Source: Candidatus Hodarchaeota archaeon
GTDB taxonomy: Archaea > Asgardarchaeota > Heimdallarchaeia > Hodarchaeales > Hodarchaeaceae
Length of the DNA stretch: 25,593 nt
Assembly (NCBI GenBank): GCA_016839665.1
Contig: JAEOTU010000318.1
Span: 1-25,593 of the forward strand
Direction of reading: 5' to 3'
In this document: positions 16,923 to 24,360 of the stretch, piece after piece
Layout of the letters: the number at the start of each line of letters is the position of its first letter
How positions within the stretch are numbered: the stretch's first letter is position 1
Translations under genes and position numbers: made by a program
Notes under the pieces: model-generated
What the model was told of the DNA's origin: nothing
Database searches by the model: none
The model's input: the letters and a program-made list of their open reading frames with translations, nothing else

Positions 16923-16975
16923 ATAAACACCTCGGGGTCTGTTAAATAGAAAAGATTAATTCATTTGACTATAAT

Positions 16976-16987
16976 GTTATAAATAAG
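16976..16987 (-). promoter_or_regulatory. Candidate TATA box for the coiled-coil/GTPase unit
   Basis: The minus strand reads CTTATTTATAAC, close to the archaeal TATA consensus, about 54-65 bases before the ATG at 16922. This leaves a leader of roughly 25-30 bases that includes the GAGGTG ribosome site. Confidence 0.5.
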
Positions 16988-17087
16988 ACTGATTTCAGTG
17001 GAGACTTTGACAGAATTATAATTAATGTCTTTGGGTAGCTATCTAGGCTTGGTTTGAATATAAAAACATTCCACAACAAAGAAATGA

Positions 17088-17309
17088 CTATTGATCTTTG
17101 AGGATTTCTAAGCTTACTACTCTTGCATCGAATAACTGATTGATGAATCCTTCATTACTTGGAGGTACTGTAACTGAGAAAAATGAGGGGGAATCATTAG
17201 TCCTATTTACAGTTACCAATACTAGTGTCTCCGTCCATCTTGGTGTAATAAGCACTCCCCCGATGATTATGGTTACGAACATCCAATGATACCCTGAAAT
17301 ATTTTTCAT
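17088..17309 (-). CDS. Small protein with one N-terminal membrane helix
   Basis: A possible 73-residue protein: a short polar start (MKNISGYH), one hydrophobic helix (about residues 9-24), then a beta-rich tail (TLVLVTVNRTNDSPSFFSVTVPP) with one N-x-T sequon, which suggests a small anchored or exported protein with its tail outside. A GGAGG lies 24 bases before the ATG, which is too far, and an in-frame stop blocks a longer form, so the start is doubtful. It lies between the OSTC-like gene and the coiled-coil gene, all on the same strand. The composition looks coding, but no family is recognised. Confidence 0.45.
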   Translation of the reverse strand: MKNISGYHWMFVTIIIGGVLITPRWTETLVLVTVNRTNDSPSFFSVTVPPSNEGFINQLFDARVVSLEILKDQ

Positions 17310-17450
17310 TTGTTCAACAGCTTATTACAAATTCCTCCTATTATAAGGTTAAACACCAGTGCAGTATACAAAAAGGTCTTTATTGCTTTTTTATGAATAG
17401 TGGGTTGTGAGATTACTCTGTTTTTATCTCGAAAAATTCTGACAAGAGAT

Positions 17451-17972
17451 TCATGAACGGGACGTAGCTATTTTTGCTAAATACTTTTTATATTCGTACA
17501 TAACAATAATCCCACCAGCAGCAATGAGAGTGAGAATAATCCCAAGAATCAGGAGGGTGATAGAAACTCGAGGGTCATAAGCAAAACGAGTCGAATACCA
17601 AATCAAGTAAAGCCCTCCTGTTCCTAATCCAATGAAGACTCCAGCTATTAAAGATTCAACCAGAAATTGTTCACTTAGACTCGGGAAAATTGGCACTAGA
17701 CCTTGTGAAGTTTGTCCCATTGGCAGAGGGGTCTCAGTGATATTGTAGATTCCTCCAGCTAATAAGAAAACGACTGCAAATAAAGTAATTCCTAATAAAT
17801 ATTTACGGGGGGCTTCATAGGGGAGCACAATAACAGGAATTGAAAAGTCGATTGCAGGTTTTCTGAGACCTTTAATCCATGGAACTCGTGGGGAGTTTTT
17901 CGGATTCTTTCCTTTTCTTGTAGTCTTTTTCTCTTGCAAGAAAATCTCTTTCTGGAGCCAACTAGATCTCAA
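17451..17972 (-). CDS. OSTC/Ost3/Ost6-like oligosaccharyltransferase subunit
   Basis: A 173-residue membrane protein with a basic cytosolic-type N-terminus (residues 1-40) and three helices (about 57-77, 104-125, 137-158). It resembles the eukaryotic OSTC/DC2 and the membrane part of Ost3/Ost6: the first helix ends in LLAGGIYNITETP, compared with the LITGGIIYDVIVEPP of human OSTC as I recall it; then EQFLVESLIAGVFIGLGTGGLYLI matches the [22 protein letters not shown] region, and the end of the third helix leads to a YKKYL tail like the MKLPGYL end. Like OSTC, it lacks the thioredoxin domain of Ost3/Ost6. In eukaryotes these subunits sit beside the catalytic STT3 and link it to the translocon. 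Asgard genomes have been reported to encode Ost3/6 homologues. The start is TTG 17972, with no clear ribosome site. No STT3 gene lies in the window. Confidence 0.75.
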   Translation of the reverse strand: MRSSWLQKEIFLQEKKTTRKGKNPKNSPRVPWIKGLRKPAIDFSIPVIVLPYEAPRKYLLGITLFAVVFLLAGGIYNITETPLPMGQTSQGLVPIFPSLSEQFLVESLIAGVFIGLGTGGLYLIWYSTRFAYDPRVSITLLILGIILTLIAAGGIIVMYEYKKYLAKIATSRS

Positions 17973-18655
17973 GGGTATTAAGCCGTATTATCCACTAGTC
18001 TGTTCCAAGAGACATCTTTTAACCTTTCTGGTACAGTTATTGAACTAAATTTGGTGGTTTACAGAAGTATCGTGCAAATAAATCAAATCAATTTCCTTTT
18101 CGATTTTCTTGACTAAGATTGGATAAAAAAAAAGGGAAATTTTATTGCCTAATCCAGAAAGGAATAATCTAAGAAGCTCAAGCGAGTTTTTCAAAGTTAT
18201 TTTTTTGTAATAGGTGAATTTATTGGTAATAAATACCCTTTTATACTGTAGCAAAGATAATTTTCATTCTTATTAAGAGCACATGCAATTTTGATGATAA
18301 AAATAATGCTTCAAAACACGGGAAATCCAGTTTAAAGAGTTGACTTTCAAAGTAAATTATTAAGAATACGATTTTCTCATCAAAACGTTCTTAAAGTGGA
18401 ACTTGTTTCAGATGAAACCATTAACAGAGAGTTTGTTATTCACCCATATCATGGATACATGTTGCACCCATACGACGTATACATACCCCACAACCTTTAT
18501 TTAGCCCTCACTAATTGTTACATTTCCAAGAGAAAAGGCATCGAACACACTCTGACGAGAGAATGAGTTAATCGAAGTAAGTAGAATCTTAATAGAATAA
18601 TTTTAATACTAATAATTTAATTCATACTCTTACAAAAAAAGTATTCATTTATGCG
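17973..18655. other. 683-base intergenic region between divergent genes
   Basis: AT-rich spacer between the OSTC-like gene and the HMG-CoA synthase gene, which diverge from it. I see no tRNA, CRISPR or transposon remnant. A 69-codon frame on the minus strand (18045-18254) is not coding-like. The only structured part is 18441-18503, GC-richer, with a 24-base imperfect tandem repeat followed by a TATA-like CTTTATTTAG. A second AT-rich element (18612-18622) lies just before the HMG-CoA synthase start. Confidence 0.6.
18441..18490. repeat. 24-base imperfect tandem repeat, candidate operator
   Basis: CACCCATA occurs at 18441-18448 and 18465-18472, each followed after four bases by a related element (GGATACATG and GTATACATA), so the period is 24 bases. 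A further CATACCCCA follows. The block stands out from its AT-rich surroundings and sits upstream of a TATA-like CTTTATTTAG (18495-18503) facing the HMG-CoA synthase gene, a plausible place for a regulator. Confidence 0.45.
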
Positions 18656-20344
18656 ATGATTGGTACTATGGCGGACATTAAGGCAATTGCTTCTTTCATT
18701 CCTCAAAATAGGTTAGAAGTTGAAGAACTCGTAACTAACTACCACAGTTTGTCTACGCTCAATTACAAAGTCGCTTTGAGGAAATTGAAGACAATGGTAA
18801 ATCGATTTCGGGGAAAAGCGTTGAGTAGCGTCAGATGGGTTTACAACCAACGACTTTTATTACGAGAAAAAGTTGTCCCAGGACCGAACGAAGATGCTCT
18901 AACAGCAGGAGTTCAGTCATTAAACTATGCCATCAGACGTGCTGGTATTAAACCCCATGAGATCGATGCGCTTTTTGTCGTGTCAGAGTCTTTCCCATAC
19001 GCTGTCGGTAGCTCGACAAAAATTGCTGGAAAAGTAGGTTGTACTGATTTAAAATACGGTTCCCGTGGTGAATTTGCATGTAAACCTTTTGGCGAATTTC
19101 TCGACATCGGAACTGCTTTGATTGATGCGGGTCGTGCTAAATATGTTGCTATCACTGCTACAGATGCAAGCCAAGGCGCGCCAGGTGATGATCTAGAATT
19201 TTCTGCCTCCTTTTACTCTACTAGCATCATCTTAGGGCCTTGTGATGGGATCGCTGAAATTAAAGGACGAACTTCAATTAATTACGACTTTTCTGATTTT
19301 ATCCGAAAGGAAGGAGATGAGTTCCCTGTACATGAAGGTCAAGGAACCAGTCTTGCATTTCGTGGTATGATTCTATCTACGCTAAAAAAGCATTTAGAAA
19401 GATACAGTGAAATTACACCAGAAACTCTTCCCAAAAAAACATGGGTTATTCATTCACCAAATGGATCCTTCCCCAATGAGGCATTAAAAGATATTGGCGA
19501 CTACTTCGGTGTTCCATTAGCTGAAAAGGTATTTGATGATAATGGAAATCTTCTTTCCATTGAACCAAGAGTTAATATTTCAAACTTGGCCCCTGAAATT
19601 GCTAACGGTTACGCTGCAACAGTTCCTACCGCTCTTTGTGCAGCAATGGAAAAAGGAGTGGTTGATGAAGAGATTATGGCTGTCTTGTATGGTTCTGGTG
19701 CTGGATCAGACGTTATTTCCATTAAACTAAAAGAAAATAGCAATCAAATAGCAAATAATAATGTTCCAACCGTTCAGGAACAAATTAATACAAAACAGAT
19801 GATTTCTGTTGAGGACTACTTCCGATTTAGAGACCATATGGAGATGGCGTCTCGACAAATTGCGTTACTTGCTGTGGATCCAATTGGTAAGGAGTTCTAC
19901 GAGGTTCAAGGTTGCCCTAGATGTGGAGCGGTTTACTTCGGGGATTCCTGGACCAAGAAAAACTTCCCTGATTTTTCCCCTCCTGAAAAATTCGACAAAT
20001 TGGAAGGCAAATGTCTCAGAGGTATCCAATATGCAAGAAACGATCCAACTAAACGAATTTGCGGAGAGAAACTGGAAAGAGTCAAGATTCCCAAGCGTGG
20101 ACGCATTCGCTGCGTAAAATACCACTCCCCCAAGAAAAAACTAGCAGGTCATCCTGAAAATCCCCATTGGGTGATGTTCAATCAACACTTAGTACGTGGT
20201 TTCAACTACAACCCCAAAGTCTGTTCGTTTTCTGAGGGTGAAGAAGTCGAAGCGATCATAGGTAGATGGCGTCCAGACCCTAAGGATTGGGTTCCCTACT
20301 TATACGTACCCATGTATCAAGTTGTTAAGAAGGAAAATAATTAA
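18656..20344 (+). CDS. HMG-CoA synthase (archaeal type) fused to a DUF35-like zinc-ribbon/OB tail
   Basis: A thiolase-fold enzyme that would condense acetyl-CoA with acetoacetyl-CoA to HMG-CoA for the mevalonate pathway to archaeal lipids. The catalytic triad is visible: Glu111 (VSESFPYAVGSS), Cys142 (EFACKPF) and His266 (VIHSPNG); a GSGAGSD loop (347-352) and the final helix (VEDYFRFRDHM, 385-395) complete the synthase by about residue 400. Residues 410-562 form an added domain with four cysteines (420, 423, 453, 469), then a beta-rich part like the OB fold of DUF35. In other archaea DUF35 is a separate protein that bridges thiolase and HMG-CoA synthase in one complex; here the two are fused. 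The N-terminal part (30-75) is longer than usual. Translation may begin at ATG 18656 or ATG 18668 (MADIKAIASFIP); there is no ribosome site, so a short leader is possible. It could be a divergent paralogue. Confidence 0.85.
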   Translation: MIGTMADIKAIASFIPQNRLEVEELVTNYHSLSTLNYKVALRKLKTMVNRFRGKALSSVRWVYNQRLLLREKVVPGPNEDALTAGVQSLNYAIRRAGIKPHEIDALFVVSESFPYAVGSSTKIAGKVGCTDLKYGSRGEFACKPFGEFLDIGTALIDAGRAKYVAITATDASQGAPGDDLEFSASFYSTSIILGPCDGIAEIKGRTSINYDFSDFIRKEGDEFPVHEGQGTSLAFRGMILSTLKKHLERYSEITPETLPKKTWVIHSPNGSFPNEALKDIGDYFGVPLAEKVFDDNGNLLSIEPRVNISNLAPEIANGYAATVPTALCAAMEKGVVDEEIMAVLYGSGAGSDVISIKLKENSNQIANNNVPTVQEQINTKQMISVEDYFRFRDHMEMASRQIALLAVDPIGKEFYEVQGCPRCGAVYFGDSWTKKNFPDFSPPEKFDKLEGKCLRGIQYARNDPTKRICGEKLERVKIPKRGRIRCVKYHSPKKKLAGHPENPHWVMFNQHLVRGFNYNPKVCSFSEGEEVEAIIGRWRPDPKDWVPYLYVPMYQVVKKENN

Positions 20345-20370
20345 CAACCTTAGTCTGATTTTGGAAATCG

Positions 20371-21228
20371 TTATTTTTGGCATTTTTTGCAGAAAAAGAC
20401 ACTTCTATCTTTCTGGACTATTCTACTAACCTCGGTTCCACACATGACACATTTTTTTCCTTCACGTCTGTAAACCTTGTGCCATCCTTGTGCGTCCCCC
20501 GATTCGCCTGATGGTAATTCATATGGTTGAAAGTCCATTGTGCTCCCGCGATCACGCAATGCTTTTTGTAATATCTCGCCTATTGCTTGTCCTAAACGCT
20601 CTCTTTCTTCGACCGAGAGTGTATTTACTGTCCTAAGTGGGTGAATTTTAGCGTGAAATAATGACTCTGCTCTATAGATATTTCCAATCCCAGCCACTAG
20701 TCGTTGATTCAATAAGACTTCAGCTATTGATTTTTGTTCATAATTCTTCTTAGCAAGACGAACCAAGAATTCCTCCAAGGGGAACGGAGAAGCAAGTCCG
20801 TCAACTCCTAAACTCCGTATGGGGGGATATTTTTTCACAACTTCAAAAGAAGGGAACACTTTGAATTGACCAAAATTACGCGTGTCGTCAAAAATGGCAT
20901 TCGGTGGTGTTTCCATTAGAACAACGACTTTTACATGATTAGCTAAGTCAGGTAGTTTGTTAATATCTGTAAAAAAGCACCATTTCCCTGTCATTCCAAG
21001 ATGATTGAGGATGACTGATTCTAAATCGCTAAACTGCCAAACAAGAAATTTTCCAAAACGAAAAATATTTTGAATTTTTTTCCTCATGAATTGCTCAAAT
21101 AATGATTGTTTATTCTGATACTTTGGGTACTTCTGAGATAAAGGGGTTAACTTAATTTCTTTAACCTGCTTTGAAGTGAGCTGGAGCAACTCCAGTCGAA
21201 CATTTTCAACCTCTGGTCCTTCGGGCAT
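20371..21228 (-). CDS. Formamidopyrimidine-DNA glycosylase (Fpg/Nei family)
   Basis: A 285-residue base-excision repair enzyme that removes oxidised purines or pyrimidines and cuts the abasic strand. The sequence starts MPEGPEVE, giving the catalytic Pro2 and Glu3; Lys60 (RFGKFLVW) is the beta-hairpin lysine; DDTRNFGQF and HLGMTGKW are conserved core blocks; the helix-two-turn-helix is at about 172-198 (LVAGIGNIYRAESLF); and the zinc finger has Cys260, 263, 280 and 283 at the very C-terminus. All catalytic parts are intact. The PEGPEVE start is the Fpg/MutM type, but substrate range within Fpg/Nei cannot be fixed by eye. The family is mainly bacterial and uncommon in archaea, so it may have been acquired by transfer. 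The gene converges with the HMG-CoA synthase gene (26-base gap). Confidence 0.92.
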   Translation of the reverse strand: MPEGPEVENVRLELLQLTSKQVKEIKLTPLSQKYPKYQNKQSLFEQFMRKKIQNIFRFGKFLVWQFSDLESVILNHLGMTGKWCFFTDINKLPDLANHVKVVVLMETPPNAIFDDTRNFGQFKVFPSFEVVKKYPPIRSLGVDGLASPFPLEEFLVRLAKKNYEQKSIAEVLLNQRLVAGIGNIYRAESLFHAKIHPLRTVNTLSVEERERLGQAIGEILQKALRDRGSTMDFQPYELPSGESGDAQGWHKVYRREGKKCVMCGTEVSRIVQKDRSVFFCKKCQK

Positions 21229-21345
21229 AAAATATCATGGTTTCCAGTTATGACACCAGATAAAGAATGTTTCGATAAGAATTTGCTAAAATAGTAACAA
21301 TGAAGTAATGCTAAGATAAAAACGGTTTGTACATATGCTAAACGA

Positions 21346-21360
21346 TTATAAATTTATATT
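21346..21360 (+). promoter_or_regulatory. Candidate TATA box for the 21510 surface protein
   Basis: ATTATAAATTTATATT is a strong AT-rich match in the 281-base spacer between the glycosylase gene and the surface-protein gene. It lies about 150 bases before the ATG, implying a leader of roughly 120 bases, so the assignment is weak. Nothing else is seen in this spacer. Confidence 0.3.
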
Positions 21361-21509
21361 GTACTTAAAAGTCAATATCAGATTTTCCTATTGGATAGGA
21401 AGAATATGTAAACAATATGGGAATGTTGAAAAAGGATTAAACAAAACTCAATAACTTGATCCTCTAAGATTCATGAAACTCGTAAAAAAACAGATAGGAC
21501 GCGTAATAG

Positions 21510-22244
21510 ATGCTTAATAGAAAAACGAATCTCATTTTAGGAATTTTCACAATTTTCTTTCTTGTTTCTGTTCAACCTGTATCCGCTGCTGAATTAACTT
21601 GGCACTCATCGGTTAAAGAAGGTGGATCATGGAAATGGAAAGTTACAAACTTTAGTGGTGAACTCACAACTTACTTCCCTGCGCTAACAGACATTGAAGA
21701 AGGATCAATCATTGAAGTAAATGCGACAGGGAATCCCCCAACGGTGGGTGATTGGACAACACTCGTTGGTTCCAACTCTGTTGCTTGGGCTAATATTTAT
21801 GTGAATAATACTCAACCAACTGGATCAGAGAATGTAATATATTTCTTTATTGCTCCATTAGATATCGGTAATGCGAGTCATGGGTGGGAGGCATCGTGTA
21901 ATGCAATTTATGCAATTACAGCTTTTCTCTCTGCCTTTGGTGGTGGGGGAATACCCACTTATACTAACCAGACTAGTGACAACTCAATTACTTATGAGAT
22001 CAGCGCATCTGGTGGTTCAGGAACAAACCAATGGTCAATTACCCATGAAATTACTTATAAAAATGACACAGGTTTCCTCCAGACCTATATCTATTCCTAT
22101 AGTAACACATCTCTTTCCAGTTCTGTTACTATTACCAAAGAAGCAGGTGGAATACTTGGGGACATACCAGGTTTTGAATTGGTGCCCATAATATTGTGTC
22201 TTGCTGTATTGGCTTTACTTCCATTTTTACGCCGAAAAAGATAA
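21510..22244 (+). CDS. Secreted surface protein with IPGF-type C-terminal sorting/anchor tail
   Basis: A 244-residue exported protein. Residues 1-27 are a typical signal peptide ending in VSAAELTW. The mature part is beta-rich, with seven N-x-S/T sequons (e.g. NFS, NAT, NQT, NDT) and few charges. The C-terminus is a tripartite tail: IPGFELVP (about 219-226), a hydrophobic helix, and RRKR at the end. This is the layout of archaeosortase-type CTERM signals, in which the tail is cut and the protein attached to lipid; an IPGF box has, to my memory, been seen in Asgard surface proteins, but I cannot confirm this. A weak AGGA precedes the ATG by ten bases, and a T-rich terminator follows. No known function. 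Confidence 0.8.
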   Translation: MLNRKTNLILGIFTIFFLVSVQPVSAAELTWHSSVKEGGSWKWKVTNFSGELTTYFPALTDIEEGSIIEVNATGNPPTVGDWTTLVGSNSVAWANIYVNNTQPTGSENVIYFFIAPLDIGNASHGWEASCNAIYAITAFLSAFGGGGIPTYTNQTSDNSITYEISASGGSGTNQWSITHEITYKNDTGFLQTYIYSYSNTSLSSSVTITKEAGGILGDIPGFELVPIILCLAVLALLPFLRRKR

Positions 22245-22250
22245 AGAATA

Positions 22251-22276
22251 CTTTCTTTTTCTTCTTTTTTTATTCT
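22251..22276 (+). terminator. T-run terminator after the 21510 gene
   Basis: A pyrimidine-rich stretch (CTTTCTTTTTCTTC then seven T in a row) starts seven bases after the stop codon at 22242-22244. Intrinsic termination in archaea relies mainly on T-runs in the coding strand, and this is the longest run in the window. It separates this gene from the next one on the same strand. Confidence 0.5.
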
Positions 22277-22394
22277 CTATTCCTTTAAACAAGTGAAAAA
22301 TTGCTCTTCAAAATCACATTAAGAGCTGTTATCAATTCTGATTTCCTCTTGTTTAAGCTGTCGATAATATTTTGGTTGAAATTAACAAAGGAAA

Positions 22395-24326
22395 TTGATA
22401 AACTTGATAAAAAACTTTCAACAATTAATGGATCAACATGAATTCATTATTCGAGTGTTGTTTGGATCAATCGTAGTGTTTCTATACCTTAGCCAATTAG
22501 AACGTTTCTTAACAATGATCTTCGTGCTTAACTTCTCCACAGCGGGTCCAAATTTAACTGTGGTGCTAATTTTTCTCCTCTTAACAGGAGTAGTTGAACT
22601 TGTGTTGCCTTGGCCCCATACGAACAAAGTTTTATCGATTTCTCTTGTTAGTGCCGCACTAATGGTTTTAGCAAGTTTTCTACCTAATCCAGTACTGGTC
22701 ACATTCGCTTCTATCCTCAGTATGATGTTTATTACTCCATTACTAGTTAATAGAGTTCAATTGTTGAAGGAACAATTCACTCTTTGCGTAATTGTTGGAG
22801 TCTTGATTCAGATAACCACTCGGGTGTGGCTTGACACAGCCTCATATTGTGCAACAATTTTTGGAATAATTATACTCCTCCTTTGGATAGGACTTGGTGT
22901 GCTACTTTGGTTTATCAAAATAAAAAATGATCCCATTCCTCCCTCTCAGCAAACATTGGTTGGTCTGGCACCAGTTATTGGATTTATACTCATTCAACTA
23001 TTATTCTTAGGTTTTCCCAATGTTGTTTCAACATGGTTTTTCAGACACTACTTCATCATATCTGTTGTTGGGGCCATAGGCCTCTCTTTTGGTGCTATAC
23101 TTGTGTTTGAGAAAGGAGAACAAATTCTTCAAGACAAGTGGATATTTGGATGGATCGCACTTTTTCTTTTGTCCTTAACAGATCTTTTATGGATTAATCT
23201 TCTTTCTTTCATCACTTATTTCGTAGCACAGGTTTCAGGATGTGTTATCCTTTATGCTGGCATGAAGAAAAACACGATCAAATCACCCAAGGTGATTGGG
23301 ATAAGACTGGCAATTACCCAATTATTAATGGTATTTACTCTTTTCCTGCATGTAAGTGCGGGCAACTGGGCGTTTATGCCCTCATTATTAGCCTTTACTC
23401 GTGGACATGCTGCAACAACAATTTTCATTGCAGGATTGTTCCTTCCTCTTTCTTGTTTGAAACTAGAATTCCCTAAACTAGAACTTAAACAACCTCAAAA
23501 CGTTAAAAATTCCATACGATTAGTTTTCTTAATTGTAGTTGTTGTTTCAACGGCTGGTATTATAACAAATGATTTTCTCGGGCCAAAAAAGAGTCCAGAT
23601 TCAGACAAGCTTAAGATAATGACTTTTAACATTCATCAGTACTTCTCCATAGGACAGACAGGGCTATATAACCTTGAACAAGTACGTGATGTTATCTTGG
23701 CATCTGGTGCAGATGTGGTTGGGTTGCAAGAATCAGAAGGAGCTCGAATATCATCGTCAAATATGAATGGCCTACAATGGTTAGCTCATCAAACTGGGAT
23801 GGGGTATTATTACGGTCCCCCCACATCAGCTCAAATTTACGGTGTGTCTCTCCTCTCAAAATTTCCAATCTTGGATGCACAATATAAGAACCTTCCAGCC
23901 GAACAATCTATTGAACGTGTTGCGATTGTGGTTGAAATTGACACTGGAACGTTAACAGGAAGATTACCAATTGTAGTAACCCATTTACAAACTAATAAAT
24001 ACTCAGAAGATCGTTTAGCTCAATCTCAATCAATAGTAAGTATCACACAAGGTTTTTCTCGTGCTGTTGTTCTTGGTGATTTTAATACTCATCAAAATAA
24101 TACCGATCCTGCATTCGCACTTCTAAATGCCACATTTTCTGATACTTGGTTACTAGCTGGAAATGCTCCTAATGGAGGAACATCTTATTCGAGTTCTGGA
24201 ATTGCCACAAATAGAATTGATTACATTTGGTTAAAGGGGTCTTGGACTGTTCTTAATTGTTTGACTTTTGGATCACCAAGAACATCGGATCATCGTGCGG
24301 TTTATGCTGAACTGGTAGTTTCATAA
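22395..24326 (+). CDS. Polytopic membrane protein with C-terminal endonuclease/exonuclease/phosphatase domain
   Basis: A 643-residue fusion. Residues 14 to about 393 contain around 11-12 membrane helices with short loops and no recognised transporter motif. Residues 405-643 form an endonuclease/exonuclease/phosphatase (EEP) domain with its catalytic pieces intact: MTFNIH (Asn near 412), LQESEG (Glu near 445), VTHLQT (His near 530), GDFNTH (Asp/Asn near 561), RIDYIW and the final SDHRAV (Asp/His near 631). EEP enzymes hydrolyse phosphodiesters in nucleic acids, inositol lipids or sphingomyelin. Placement after a membrane domain suggests a lipid or glycolipid substrate; the layout recalls eukaryotic Cwh43/PGAP2-interacting protein, which acts on GPI-anchor lipids. 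The first possible start is TTG 22395; TTG 22404 and ATG 22428 are alternatives, with an AAAGGA at about 22387-22392. The two halves are joined without a break in frame. Confidence 0.8.
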   Translation: MINLIKNFQQLMDQHEFIIRVLFGSIVVFLYLSQLERFLTMIFVLNFSTAGPNLTVVLIFLLLTGVVELVLPWPHTNKVLSISLVSAALMVLASFLPNPVLVTFASILSMMFITPLLVNRVQLLKEQFTLCVIVGVLIQITTRVWLDTASYCATIFGIIILLLWIGLGVLLWFIKIKNDPIPPSQQTLVGLAPVIGFILIQLLFLGFPNVVSTWFFRHYFIISVVGAIGLSFGAILVFEKGEQILQDKWIFGWIALFLLSLTDLLWINLLSFITYFVAQVSGCVILYAGMKKNTIKSPKVIGIRLAITQLLMVFTLFLHVSAGNWAFMPSLLAFTRGHAATTIFIAGLFLPLSCLKLEFPKLELKQPQNVKNSIRLVFLIVVVVSTAGIITNDFLGPKKSPDSDKLKIMTFNIHQYFSIGQTGLYNLEQVRDVILASGADVVGLQESEGARISSSNMNGLQWLAHQTGMGYYYGPPTSAQIYGVSLLSKFPILDAQYKNLPAEQSIERVAIVVEIDTGTLTGRLPIVVTHLQTNKYSEDRLAQSQSIVSITQGFSRAVVLGDFNTHQNNTDPAFALLNATFSDTWLLAGNAPNGGTSYSSSGIATNRIDYIWLKGSWTVLNCLTFGSPRTSDHRAVYAELVVS

Positions 24327-24360
24327 ACTAATATTTATACTGAAAAAGAAGCTTGAATGA

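Noticed and set aside
18045..18254. 69-codon frame on the minus strand in the 683-base spacer
   Set aside because: Lys/Ile/Tyr/Phe-rich composition as expected from translating AT-rich non-coding DNA, no ribosome site, no recognisable domain.
19809..20133. Overlapping frames on both strands inside the HMG-CoA synthase tail
   Set aside because: The main frame has conserved motifs throughout; these are shadow frames.
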